Source: an uncultured Collinsella sp. | Lineage (GTDB): Bacteria > Actinomycetota > Coriobacteriia > Coriobacteriales > Coriobacteriaceae | NCBI GenBank assembly: GCA_959604825.1 | Contig: CAUHCN010000001.1 | Span: 62,001 to 126,000 of the forward strand | Length of the DNA stretch: 64,000 nucleotides | Direction: 5' to 3' | Shown here: piece after piece, positions 16,867 through 25,797 of the stretch | Layout of the letters: each line of letters starts with the position of its first letter | How positions within the stretch are numbered: position 1 is the first letter of the stretch | Position numbers and translations under genes: made by a program | Notes under the pieces: model-generated | What the model saw: the letters and a program-made list of their open reading frames with translations, nothing else | Databases searched by the model: none | What the model was told of the DNA's origin: nothing

Positions 16867-17925
16867 CTACTCCATGTAGTAAAAATCGTCAGCCGGGAGC
16901 TTACCGCCCACGGCACTCGCGTCCGCATCGGCCAGCACCTGCAGGTACCCACCGAGCGCCGCCTTCATATCTTTCCCCGTCTGGCACACGAGCATGCACC
17001 CGGGAATCGCCTTTTCGGCAATCGTGGCGTTATCGACGATACCCGCATCGACCACCGCCTGAGCCCAGTCCGCCGGTGCCGCGTTTACGGCCTCAACGCT
17101 CGCCGCATGGCAGCTTAAGAACTCCGCCACAGCCTCGGGATGCTCCTCGGCAAAGGCACGGCGCACCACGGTCACGCCCGTCAGCAAACGGGAGCCCGTG
17201 TTATCCGCGAACTCGTCCCACACATCGGTCAGGCTCACCGGTGCCGACAGCTTGCCCTCGCTCTTGGCGATGGCAGCGGTCTTGAATGGCTCCGGCAGCA
17301 CGCCCACGGCGGACGGGTCGGCAAGCAGGGCCGACAGCACCTCGGTGGGTTCGCTCTTAAACTCAAGCGCCACCTGGCCAGTCAGACCTGCGCGCTCCAG
17401 CAGGTAGTTCATGACGTACTCCGGCGTGGTGCCCTTGCCCGTCATATAGACGGTGCGGCCCGCCAGGTCGCCAAACGAGATCACGCCCGCGTCGCCCGTC
17501 ACCACGCTCAGCACGCCCAGCGTGTTGATGTCGATGACCTGCACCGCGCCCTCGGTCTTGTTGTAGAGCACGCTCGCCACATTGGCGGGCACCAGGGCAA
17601 TGTCGATATCGCCCTGAATGACCTTGGGCACAATCTCGTCGGCGGCAGTGTTGATCGCAAAGTCGAACTCATTGTCCGTCTCGCCATCGGCCGCCTGGTC
17701 CATAAACTGCACCAGCCCAATCGACGTCGGGCCCTTGAGCGACGCGACGTGCACCTCAACCGGCTCGGCAGCGGCACCGTCGGCGGCCTTCCCGGCAGCC
17801 GAACCCGCTGCAGACCCCGCCCCCACAGCTCCGCCGCCGCAGCCAGCCAGCGCGAGCGACAACGCGCCCGCGGCAAGCGCCGAGGCAAATCCTCGGCGCG
17901 TCATCTCAACATCAAACGTGCGCAT
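16867..17925 (-). CDS. ABC transporter substrate-binding lipoprotein (NMT1/SsuA-like)
   Basis: A 352-residue periplasmic-type binding protein with a twin-arginine-like start (MTRRGFASALAAGALSLALA) and lipobox LALAGC, so it is probably anchored outside the membrane. An Ala/Gly linker is followed by an SsuA/THI5-like fold (HVASLKGPTSIGLVQFMDQA, GDIDIALVPANVASVLYNK). ATG 17925 begins 2 bp after the hydrogenase stop and has GAGGGGG upstream, so translation is probably coupled. It partners the permease-ATPase fusion immediately downstream. Ligand unknown; the family includes sulfonate, nitrate, pyrimidine-precursor and aromatic-acid binders. Confidence 0.88.
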   Translation of the reverse strand: MRTFDVEMTRRGFASALAAGALSLALAGCGGGAVGAGSAAGSAAGKAADGAAAEPVEVHVASLKGPTSIGLVQFMDQAADGETDNEFDFAINTAADEIVPKVIQGDIDIALVPANVASVLYNKTEGAVQVIDINTLGVLSVVTGDAGVISFGDLAGRTVYMTGKGTTPEYVMNYLLERAGLTGQVALEFKSEPTEVLSALLADPSAVGVLPEPFKTAAIAKSEGKLSAPVSLTDVWDEFADNTGSRLLTGVTVVRRAFAEEHPEAVAEFLSCHAASVEAVNAAPADWAQAVVDAGIVDNATIAEKAIPGCMLVCQTGKDMKAALGGYLQVLADADASAVGGKLPADDFYYME

Positions 17926-17927
17926 CG

Positions 17928-19739
17928 CTAGCACGCCCCCTCGTTGGGCATCGTCCATGCGTGATGGTCGGTATGCAGCAGCTCCTCGGCCAGCGGCGAG
18001 AGCGGCTCGCCCAAAAACTCGCGGTAGCATGCCTGGACATCGGGGTTCTCGTGCGAGAAGCGAATGTCCGCCTTCGCATCCAGGCCCCACAGCACCTGGC
18101 CGCGCTCAGCTGCCAGCTCGCAGCCGTCGTGAATGGGCTGACCGCCGCCACCGACGCAGCCGCCCGGGCACGCCATGACCTCAACGAAGTCATAGCTCAC
18201 GCGACCGTCGCGAATCGCGTCGAGCAGACGGGCGGCGTTGCCCAGCCCGTGCGCCACGGCGACGCGCACCTTGGTGCCATCGATATCGGCCACGGCTTCC
18301 TTCCAGCCGTCCAGGCCGCGCACGTCGGTAAAGAAGTCGGCGTCGGGGTTCTTGCCCGTCACCAGGTAATAGGCCGAGCGCACGGCGGCCTCCATCACGC
18401 CGCCCGTGGCGCCAAAGATCACGCCCGCGCCCGTGCCAAAGCCCAGCGGCGTATCGAGCGGCTCCTCAACCAGCGTGTCCACGCTCACGTGGCTCGCGCG
18501 GATCATGCGCACCATCTCGCGCACCGTCAGCGCAACGTCCACGTCGGGCGCGCCGCCCTCGCCCATCATGCTCGGCAGCGCACACTCGGCCTTCTTGGCC
18601 GTGCACGGCATAACGGACACCACGAACAGACGCTCGGGCTCCACGCCCAGCACCTTGGCGTAGTAGGTCTTGGCGATGGCGCCGAACATCTGCTGCGGCG
18701 ACTTGGACGTGGACAGGCTGTCGACAAACTCCGGATAACGCGCCTTCACAAAGCGAACCCAACCCGGGCAGCAGCTCGTAAACATGGGCCAGCCGCGGCT
18801 GTCACCTTCGCCCTTGGCGGCGGCGCCCAGGCGCTCGAGCAGTTCGGAGCCCTCCTCCATAATGGTGAGGTCGGCCGAGAAATCGGTGTCGAACACGTAC
18901 TCAAAGCCAACGCGGCGCAGGGCGCAAGCCAGGCGCTCGACGGTGGCCTCCTCGCGCGGAATGCCGAGCTCCTCGCCCCAGGCGCTACGCACGGCCGGCG
19001 CAATCTGCACCAGTACGATCTTGTCGGGATCGGCGATGGCGTCGAACACGGTCTCGGTATCGTCACGCTCGCGCAGGGCGCCCGTCGGGCAATGCGTGAT
19101 GCACTGACCGCACGCGACGCAATCGGTCTTGCCGATCGGCGCACGCCCGCGGGTGCCCACGGCGGTATGCGTGGCGCGGTTGGTCAGGTCCCAAATCCCT
19201 AAGCCCTGCACGCTCTCGCATACCTTGATGCAGCGCATGCATTTAATGCACTTGTCGTTGTCGCGAATGATGGGGAAATCGAAGTCCCAGTCCTCACCCG
19301 TCAAGTGCTTTTGATACGGCAGGTAGAAAATACCCAGGTCGTTGGCGATGGTCTGCAAGTTGCAGTTGCCGCTGCGCACGCAGCTCGCACACTGCGCATC
19401 GTGCTGCGACAGCAGCAGCTGCACGTTGGTGCGACGGGCCTCGCGGGCCTTGGGGCTGTTGGTGTGGACCACCATGCCGTCGAGCACGTAGTTGTTGCAG
19501 GCGGCAACCAGCTGGTCGCAGCCCTCGACCTCGACCACGCACACGCGGCAGCCGCCGATCTCGTTCAGATCGCGCAGATAGCACAGGGTGGGAATCTGGA
19601 TGCCGACGGACTTAGCCGCGTCCAGGATCGTGGTGTGCTCGGGAACCACAACCTCGCAATTATCGATAGTGAGCTTGACCATGTTATGCGCTCCGTTTTT
19701 TGTGTTGTCGCTGACAGTGGTTTTGTTGGGCTCTACCAT
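17928..19739 (-). CDS. [FeFe] hydrogenase, group A, catalytic subunit (HydA/HndD-like)
   Basis: A 603-residue soluble hydrogenase. The N-terminal [2Fe-2S] domain (Cys in PTLCYL, GGCRVCVV and VAACN) is followed by the His-ligated [4Fe-4S] site (HDAQCASCVRSGNC), then two [4Fe-4S] motifs (CIKCMRCIKVC and CVACGQCITHCPTGA). The H-cluster domain has L1 FTSCCPGWV, L2 MPCTAKKAE and L3 MACPGGCVGGGGQP, all canonical. The start at 19739 overlaps the upstream gene by 7 bp and has GGAGGGAGG 8 bp ahead; ATG 19682 is less well placed. It is paired with the flavoprotein encoded upstream, so the electron donor is probably NAD(P)H. Maturases HydEFG are not in the window. Confidence 0.95.
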   Translation of the reverse strand: MVEPNKTTVSDNTKNGAHNMVKLTIDNCEVVVPEHTTILDAAKSVGIQIPTLCYLRDLNEIGGCRVCVVEVEGCDQLVAACNNYVLDGMVVHTNSPKAREARRTNVQLLLSQHDAQCASCVRSGNCNLQTIANDLGIFYLPYQKHLTGEDWDFDFPIIRDNDKCIKCMRCIKVCESVQGLGIWDLTNRATHTAVGTRGRAPIGKTDCVACGQCITHCPTGALRERDDTETVFDAIADPDKIVLVQIAPAVRSAWGEELGIPREEATVERLACALRRVGFEYVFDTDFSADLTIMEEGSELLERLGAAAKGEGDSRGWPMFTSCCPGWVRFVKARYPEFVDSLSTSKSPQQMFGAIAKTYYAKVLGVEPERLFVVSVMPCTAKKAECALPSMMGEGGAPDVDVALTVREMVRMIRASHVSVDTLVEEPLDTPLGFGTGAGVIFGATGGVMEAAVRSAYYLVTGKNPDADFFTDVRGLDGWKEAVADIDGTKVRVAVAHGLGNAARLLDAIRDGRVSYDFVEVMACPGGCVGGGGQPIHDGCELAAERGQVLWGLDAKADIRFSHENPDVQACYREFLGEPLSPLAEELLHTDHHAWTMPNEGAC

Positions 19740-21565
19740 TCCAGGTTCCTCCCTCCGCGGAACGCGCCAAAGCCAAAGTGGTCGCAACGCAGGCAGCGGC
19801 TCGCCTCCTGGCGCGCCTCCTCCTCGGTAAGGCCCTGCTCAACCAGATTCCAATCGTGAATGCGCTCGCCGGCCTCGCGCTCGCCCAGCTCGCAGCGGCC
19901 GCACTCGTGCTTGCCCTTAAACTGCACGGTCGGCAGCCCAACGTCGAGCTTGATCTTGTGGTCAAAGCCCAGATAGCGGTCGATATTTGCCGAAGCAACG
20001 CGGCCGGCGTTGATGGCACGGATGACAGTGGCGGGGCCGGTCTGGCAGTCGCCGCCGCTAAAGAGGCCATCGAAGTTGGGCACGGCGCCATCCGAATCGG
20101 TGACGACGCGACCCCACTTGCAGGCGATGCCCATGTCCTCAAACGGCTTGGAATCGATGTCCTGGCCAATGGCCACAAACACGCGCTCGCAGGGAATGAC
20201 GCGCTCGGGCGTGGCGGCGGCACGCGGGGCCGGACGTCCACGACGGGGCTCACCGATAATCTGCGGCTGCACGCGCAGGCCGCTCACGCGACCGTCCTCG
20301 CCCGTCTCGATAGCGAGCGGGGCCGTGAGCTCCAGCACCTCGCAGCCCTCGGCCTGGGCGCCGGCAATCTCGGCATCCTGAGCCGTCATATCGCAGATGC
20401 GACGGCGGTAGACGATGCTCACCTTTTCGGCACCGCAGCGCACGGCGGAGCGTGCCACGTCCATGGCCACATTGCCGCCGCCGATGACGCACACGCGCTG
20501 GCCGCTCAGGTCGGGCAGTTCGTCGTCGCCGATGGCGCGCAGCATCTTGACGGCCGACTCCACGCCGAGCGCCTCTTCGCCCGGAAGGCCGAGCTTCTTA
20601 TCGCTGTGGGCGCCAATGGCCAGGTAGACGGCATCGAACTCGTCGCGCAGGAGGGCAAGCTCCTCGCCGTTGACGGAGTGGTCGAGTTCCACGTCGATGC
20701 CGGCGCTCAAGATCCAGTCGATCTCGGCCTGCAGGCGCTCGCGCGGCAGACGGTAGCTGGGAATGCCATAGCGCAGCATGCCGCCCAGGTGGTGGCGCTG
20801 CTCAAAGATGGTCACCTTATGGCCCATCACGGCCAGGTAGTAGGCGCAGGAAAGGCCGGCCGGGCCGCCGCCGATCACGGCGACGCGCTTACCGGTGTTG
20901 TCCACCACATGCGGCTTGTGGTCGTTGAGGTCACTGTGCTCGACGGCAAAACGCTTGAGGGCGAGGATGTTCATGGGGTCGTCGACCATGCCACGGCGGC
21001 AGTGCATCTCGCAGGGATGCTCGCACACCAGGCCGCAGACGAGCGGCAGCGGATTGTTCTTGCGGATGACCTTGACGGCGTCGGCATAGCGGCCGGCCTC
21101 GACCAGCGAGATGTACCCGGGAATGTCGACGTGCGCCGGGCAGCCCGAGACGCACGGGACGCGGGCCTCGCGGTCAAAGCCGCAGGAGCGCTCGCGGATG
21201 TGATGCTCAAAATCGTCACGGAAGCCGCGAATGGCCGTGAGTGCCATGGCGCCGGCTTCGTAGCCGATGGCGCAGTCGCTCGAAAGGTAGATGGTGCGGG
21301 CCGTGCGCTCAATCAGGTTGAGCGTGGACTCATCGGCGCGCCCTTCGAGCACATCGGCGAGCAGGTCGCTCAGCGCGCTCAGGCCCACACGGCAAGGTGT
21401 GCACTTGCCGCAGCTCTGGGTGGAGCACAGGTTGACGAGCGCTGCCGTAAACTCAACGGGACACGGGGCGAGCGAACTCACCGCCAGACGACGTCCGAGC
21501 GCATCGTGCAGATCGTCCATGACGGCCTGAGCGTGGCTGCGTTCCATTACGTGCAGTCGTGCCAT
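19733..21565 (-). CDS. Hydrogenase-linked FAD/NAD(P) oxidoreductase: NuoF C-terminal Fe-S domain fused to GltD/NfnB-like module
   Basis: A 610-residue iron-sulfur flavoprotein. The first 130 residues contain STQSCGKCTPCRVG, the [4Fe-4S] site found at the C-terminus of NuoF/HydB, but the FMN-binding part of NuoF is absent. A dihydropyrimidine dehydrogenase/GltD-like Fe-S domain follows (CVSGCPAH, CGLVCEHPCEMHCRRG). Then come an FAD site (VAVIGGGPAGLSCAYYLA), an NAD(P) site (VCVIGGGNVAMDVARSA) and the C-terminal FSGGDCQTGPATVIRAI. A further cysteine set (CGRCELG, CLRCDH) closes the chain. It starts the operon and overlaps the hydrogenase gene. The likely role is NAD(P)H oxidation or electron bifurcation towards H2 or ferredoxin; the direction is inferred. 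Confidence 0.9.
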   Translation of the reverse strand: MARLHVMERSHAQAVMDDLHDALGRRLAVSSLAPCPVEFTAALVNLCSTQSCGKCTPCRVGLSALSDLLADVLEGRADESTLNLIERTARTIYLSSDCAIGYEAGAMALTAIRGFRDDFEHHIRERSCGFDREARVPCVSGCPAHVDIPGYISLVEAGRYADAVKVIRKNNPLPLVCGLVCEHPCEMHCRRGMVDDPMNILALKRFAVEHSDLNDHKPHVVDNTGKRVAVIGGGPAGLSCAYYLAVMGHKVTIFEQRHHLGGMLRYGIPSYRLPRERLQAEIDWILSAGIDVELDHSVNGEELALLRDEFDAVYLAIGAHSDKKLGLPGEEALGVESAVKMLRAIGDDELPDLSGQRVCVIGGGNVAMDVARSAVRCGAEKVSIVYRRRICDMTAQDAEIAGAQAEGCEVLELTAPLAIETGEDGRVSGLRVQPQIIGEPRRGRPAPRAAATPERVIPCERVFVAIGQDIDSKPFEDMGIACKWGRVVTDSDGAVPNFDGLFSGGDCQTGPATVIRAINAGRVASANIDRYLGFDHKIKLDVGLPTVQFKGKHECGRCELGEREAGERIHDWNLVEQGLTEEEARQEASRCLRCDHFGFGAFRGGRNLEW

Positions 21566-21752
21566 AAAGATCCCCTCTCACATGGCAGCCCGGAGGCGAG
21601 GCCGGGCGAAATTGCTACACGCACAACACTGACCTAAAAAGTTGTTAGGTCTCCACGCAGTTCGGCAGGCGGCATGAAATGTCACCCTCAGCGGTGAAAT
21701 AGAACATTACCGCAGATAAATGCCATATTTGATAAAACGCGTTACCAAATGA

Positions 21753-21790
21753 CAATGCCCCGTCCACACAATCACGTGGACGGGGCATTG
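21753..21790. terminator. Hairpin downstream of the phospho-glucosidase gene
   Basis: A perfect 15-bp stem (CAATGCCCCGTCCAC and its complement) with an 8-bp loop lies 33 bp after the minus-strand stop at 21823. The U-tract is weak, so it may be Rho-assisted. Confidence 0.7.
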
Positions 21791-21822
21791 CTCTAGGTAT
21801 GCGGCCAGCGACCCTGTTGCCT

Positions 21823-23205
21823 TTACTTAAGCTCGGGCCAGAAGTCCTTGTTGGCCTCGATCATGTCGTCGAGAACCTCCTTGGCGACCTTCATCGACGG
21901 CACGGTCTTGTTGAGCGTAAAGGCCTTGAGCGCCTTCTCGTACGAACCCTCGATCGTAGCCTCGACCACGAGCTTCTCGGAGTTCAGCTGCTGCATCATG
22001 AGGCCCTGCTGGAACAGAGGAATGTTGTCGCGGCTGATGACCTCGGGGCCGTTCTTGCCAATGTAGGCAGGCAGCTCGACCATAGCGTCGTAGGGCATGT
22101 TGGGGATAGCGCCCTTGTTCTCGCAAATGACCAGGAAGCGCTGCTTGGTATCGTTCTTCAGAGCGATGGCCAGATCGGCAATCCAGTCGCCGTGGCTGCC
22201 CGCATAGAACGTGCTCTCGTCGATCTCGCCCGTCTTCTCGTAGTGATCGATACCATCAAAGAGGTTCTTCTCGCGCGTCTCCTCAACCTCATTCGCACGG
22301 GTGCGCTCGGGGTTGGAATGCTCGACAAACTCCTTCTGCTGCAGGTAGTAGTTCAGGTACGTGTTGGGCAGGTACTCCGGGAAGCACTCCATGATCTCGT
22401 ACTCGCCCTTCCAGACGTAGTACCAGCTGCCCTTGGTGTGGCGGTTCTGCTCGGGGTGCTCGTCGGTGGCCTCCTCGGGCTTCTTGGACATCAGCGAGCT
22501 CATGCCCTTGAGGTACGAATCGGGCAGCAGAATCTCATGCTCCTTGATGTACTCGCGCAGCTGCGGGAGCACCTCCTCGCCCTTGTGGCGGATCGAGGTG
22601 AACCAACCAAAGTGGTTGAGGCCAAAGTAATCGTACTCGACGTCCTTCTTGTCGATATCGAGCGCGGCGCAAACCACGTCGATGATCGCGATCGGCATGT
22701 CGCAGATGTTGATGATGCGAGCGTTGGGACGCAGCACGCGGCAGCCCTCGGAGACGATGGCAGCAGGGTTGGAGTAGTTGAGAATCCAGTAGTCCTTCTT
22801 GGCGTACTTCTCGACGTCATCGATCAGCTCGACCATGGGGAAGATGGTGCGCATGCCGTAGGCAAGGCCGCCGCAACCGCAGGTCTCCTGGCCCACGCAG
22901 CCATGGCGCAGCGGAATCTTCTCGTCCTGCTCGCGCATGGCGTAGCCGCCCACGCGCATCTGGGCAAACACGAAGCTCGCGTCGGTAAAAGCCGTCTCCT
23001 TGTCGGTGGTCACCGTGAGCTTGATGTCCAGGCCGAGGTCCTCGTGCAGAATCCAGTCCACGAGCACGCCGATCTTGCGCTGACGCTCCTCGTTGATGTC
23101 GTACAGACGAATCTCGTCAACGTCGAGTTCGTCCTTGCGCAGGGCAATGGACTTGACGATGCCGGGGGTAAAGGTGGATCCGCCACCACACAGAGTAATG
23201 ATCAT
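21823..23205 (-). CDS. glvA: 6-phospho-alpha-glucosidase, GH4 (GlvA/MalH-like)
   Basis: A 460-residue NAD- and Mn-dependent GH4 hydrolase. CGGGSTFTPGIV is the NAD loop. The run GQETCGCGGLAYGMR carries the metal-binding Cys, while LNYSNPAAIV, NICDMPIAI, GLNHFGW and a conserved C-terminal EANKDFWPEL resemble Bacillus GlvA more than the beta-specific LicH/CelF. It cleaves phosphorylated alpha-glucosides such as maltose-6'-phosphate inside the cell. It is the last gene of the PTS operon, 3 bp after the IICB stop, with GGAG 9 bp before the ATG. Alpha versus beta specificity is inferred from sequence likeness and the PTS partner. Confidence 0.88.
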   Translation of the reverse strand: MIITLCGGGSTFTPGIVKSIALRKDELDVDEIRLYDINEERQRKIGVLVDWILHEDLGLDIKLTVTTDKETAFTDASFVFAQMRVGGYAMREQDEKIPLRHGCVGQETCGCGGLAYGMRTIFPMVELIDDVEKYAKKDYWILNYSNPAAIVSEGCRVLRPNARIINICDMPIAIIDVVCAALDIDKKDVEYDYFGLNHFGWFTSIRHKGEEVLPQLREYIKEHEILLPDSYLKGMSSLMSKKPEEATDEHPEQNRHTKGSWYYVWKGEYEIMECFPEYLPNTYLNYYLQQKEFVEHSNPERTRANEVEETREKNLFDGIDHYEKTGEIDESTFYAGSHGDWIADLAIALKNDTKQRFLVICENKGAIPNMPYDAMVELPAYIGKNGPEVISRDNIPLFQQGLMMQQLNSEKLVVEATIEGSYEKALKAFTLNKTVPSMKVAKEVLDDMIEANKDFWPELK

Positions 23206-23208
23206 TGT

Positions 23209-24825
23209 TTACTGCTCCTTCTCAATTGCGTTTTCGACCTTGTCGCGCATCTCGGCGACCTTCATGCCAAAGATGATCTGGATATTGCTGCCGTTGCGGT
23301 TGATGCCGCTGTTGGGCACGTGGTTGATGAGGTTCTCATCGATGAGGTCCGGGTTCTTAACGTTCACGCGAAGACGCGTAAAGCAGTTCTCGAGCTCCTC
23401 GATGTTGTCCTTGCCGCCAAGACCTGCGACCAGGTCGGCAATACCTGCATCGACGCCCTCTGCGGGAGCTGCGGCAACAGCGCCCTGCTTCACCGCGACA
23501 GACGCGGCGGCCTCGCCCTCGGCAACGGACTCGGCGAGCTCGGACTCCTCCTCGCGACCAGGCGTGTGGAGGTTGAGCTTCTTAATAAGGAAGGTGAAGA
23601 GGAAGAAGTACAGCGCGGCGTTGACGACTCCGAGCACGAGTATCATCGGCCAGTTGGTCTTATCGACACCAAGAACCAGGTTGGAAACCACGATGTTGAT
23701 GATGCCGCCTGCCGTCGAAGCGGGCACGGAGAGGACCTTGAGCAGGACCAGGAAGATACCGGAAAGAACCGAGTGAACGACAAAGAGCACGGGAGCGGCA
23801 AAGACAAAGAGGAAGTCCATGGGCTCGGTGACACAGGAGAGCACGGCGGTGATGATCAGCGGGATGATAACGGCCTTGGTCTTATCCTTGTTCCCCTTGT
23901 AAGCGGTGAAGATAAAGGCGAGACCGATACCGATGTAGGGCCACAGGTTGTTGAAGGTGTAGCTGTTGAAGTAGGTGCTATCAGAGAAGGGCTGGCCCGT
24001 CATTGCCATCTCGGCGACACGGATGGGATAGGCGCCGGCGATAACCTGATCACCCAGCGTCAGGGTGCCACCCACATCGGAGAACTGGAACGGGGTGTAG
24101 ATGAGGTGGTGCAGACCGGTGGGAACGAGCAGCTTGTTGAGCATGCCGTAGATAAACAGACCAATGTTGCCCGATTCCTTAATGATGCCGGCAACGGAGG
24201 AGATGGCACCCTGAACCGGAGGCCAAACGATGCAGAAGCCCGCGCCCATGATCCAGGAAATGATGATCATGATCAGGAACGGAAAGCGAACACCCGAGAA
24301 CATCGAAAGGGCAATGGGGAACTGCTTGTTCGAGTACTTGTTGAACACGGCACCGGTGATGCAACCAAGAATGATGCCGCCAAACACGCCGGTATCGAGC
24401 ACCTGAATGCCCATAACGGTGCTCTGGCCGGTTCCGGTAAGGCCGAGCATGCCGCTCGCTTCGGCAAGAGAGCCGGTGGCGTTGAGCACGATGTTATTGG
24501 CCTGAAGGAACAGGAAGAACGACATCAGGGCGATCAGCGAAGCATGGCCCTTGTTCTTCTTTGCCATGGCGCCGGCGATGCCCACGCAGAACAGAATCGA
24601 GAGGTTGTTGATGATAAACATCAGCGACTGATAGACAACGGCGCCCACAAGCTGGAACGGACCGGAGCCCAGTACGGGGACCACAGCGCAGATGGTCTTG
24701 TTGGTCAGAATGATGCCCACGATGAGCAGGATGCCGGCAACCGAGAGATACATCATCGGCTGAACGATCGACTTCGCGAACACCTCCAACGGCGCTTTGA
24801 AATTGAACTTCTTTTTTGCGGTCAT
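23209..24825 (-). CDS. PTS alpha-glucoside-specific EIICB permease
   Basis: A 538-residue membrane permease of the glucose superfamily. The EIIC domain (residues about 1-420) has some ten helices and the conserved LVPTGLHHLIYTPFQF loop. A charged and Ala-rich linker leads to EIIB, whose phosphorylated Cys481 is in ENCFTRLRV. No IIA domain is attached; the separate IIA encoded at the head of the operon should supply phosphate. ATG 24825 is preceded by AAGGGGAG. An earlier in-frame ATG lacks a ribosome site. Together with the GH4 enzyme downstream this indicates maltose or related alpha-glucoside uptake. Confidence 0.9.
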   Translation of the reverse strand: MTAKKKFNFKAPLEVFAKSIVQPMMYLSVAGILLIVGIILTNKTICAVVPVLGSGPFQLVGAVVYQSLMFIINNLSILFCVGIAGAMAKKNKGHASLIALMSFFLFLQANNIVLNATGSLAEASGMLGLTGTGQSTVMGIQVLDTGVFGGIILGCITGAVFNKYSNKQFPIALSMFSGVRFPFLIMIIISWIMGAGFCIVWPPVQGAISSVAGIIKESGNIGLFIYGMLNKLLVPTGLHHLIYTPFQFSDVGGTLTLGDQVIAGAYPIRVAEMAMTGQPFSDSTYFNSYTFNNLWPYIGIGLAFIFTAYKGNKDKTKAVIIPLIITAVLSCVTEPMDFLFVFAAPVLFVVHSVLSGIFLVLLKVLSVPASTAGGIINIVVSNLVLGVDKTNWPMILVLGVVNAALYFFLFTFLIKKLNLHTPGREEESELAESVAEGEAAASVAVKQGAVAAAPAEGVDAGIADLVAGLGGKDNIEELENCFTRLRVNVKNPDLIDENLINHVPNSGINRNGSNIQIIFGMKVAEMRDKVENAIEKEQ

Positions 24826-24924
24826 AGCGGTACTCCCCTTCCTTTTCCGCAAATTGAGATAGGTGTGCCCTAGACAAGACCGTGAGCCTTGCCTTATATC
24901 AATCGATGTGTGGGCACGTTATGC

Positions 24925-25791
24925 CTAGAGACCAGGTTCTCCAAGCAGGTTAACAATGTGATATGCGAGATAACTCTTCTCGGCATCGGTAACGACAACG
25001 TTATAGGTAGACGCTAAGTGGTCGGCAATTGACTCCGCACACGAGAACGCCCTCGGATACGCCGTTTCATCGATACGGAACAGCGCGTCGCCATTGACCT
25101 GCCCCGCCGCGGGATCGAGCGCTCGCTGCGCAAAAAACTGCAGATGGCGAACGAAACGCTCGTAAGGCAACGAGGTGACGTCAAGGGTCGTGGCATAGTG
25201 CTCGGAAACAATCGCGAGCACGTCGCGAACAAGCTGGACCGAAACAATCAGACGGTCAGAGCGCTGCGGCATGGTGGCGTTGACGATATGCAAGGTGATG
25301 AAGCCCTGCTCCTCCTCGCTCATCTCGATGCCCAGGTAGTCCTTGATAATCTGAAGGGCACGGCCCGCGAGCGCGTACTCCTTGCGATAGAACTGCTGGA
25401 TCTCGAGCAGCAACGGGTTCTCGCACGGAATGCCCTTGCGCTCGCGATCAAGGGCGAGGCTTATATGATCTGCGAGAGCGATGAGAATCTTGTCATTGAT
25501 ATCAACATTGAGCTCTCGACGAAGCATCTGAACGATGTCCTCGGCAATCACGAGGTTGACGGTGGGGATGGACTCTAAAAGATGTGCCAAGCGGTCAATC
25601 GTACGCGAATCCTGAGAAGTTCCCTCCTGCAACGCGTAGGTCTTTTCGACCGATGCCTCGTCGATGGCATCGCCGGCATGACGGCCAAAGCAGAGGCCTC
25701 GACCGATGACGATGAGCTCAGAGCCATCGTCCGAAGTGACCATTGCGACGTTGTTGTTGAAAACTCGCTTGATAACCACGGTACCCACCAC
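24925..25791 (-). CDS. BglG/LicT family transcriptional antiterminator
   Basis: A 288-residue RNA-binding antiterminator. The N-terminal co-antiterminator domain (residues 1-55, KRVFNNNVAMV) is followed by two PTS regulatory domains with their histidines (LAHLLES, ADHISLALDRE, FITLHIVNATM and YLAYHIVNLL). Phosphorylation by the PTS controls its dimerisation and binding to RAT hairpins. It starts with GTG six bases after the IIA stop without a good ribosome site, suggesting coupling. The probable target is the RAT-like structure in the operon leader at 26391-26422. Confidence 0.92.
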   Translation of the reverse strand: MVGTVVIKRVFNNNVAMVTSDDGSELIVIGRGLCFGRHAGDAIDEASVEKTYALQEGTSQDSRTIDRLAHLLESIPTVNLVIAEDIVQMLRRELNVDINDKILIALADHISLALDRERKGIPCENPLLLEIQQFYRKEYALAGRALQIIKDYLGIEMSEEEQGFITLHIVNATMPQRSDRLIVSVQLVRDVLAIVSEHYATTLDVTSLPYERFVRHLQFFAQRALDPAAGQVNGDALFRIDETAYPRAFSCAESIADHLASTYNVVVTDAEKSYLAYHIVNLLGEPGL

Positions 25792-25797
25792 AAGAAT

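Noticed and set aside
21799..24873. 1024-codon plus-strand open frame opposite the PTS genes
   Set aside because: It mirrors the glvA and IICB genes on the other strand. Its composition (Val, Leu, His, Asp rich) and lack of a start signal mark it as an antisense artefact.
24826..24924. RAT hairpin between the LicT-like gene and IICB
   Set aside because: The interval was inspected for a RAT-like pair of stems, but none with a competing terminator was found.
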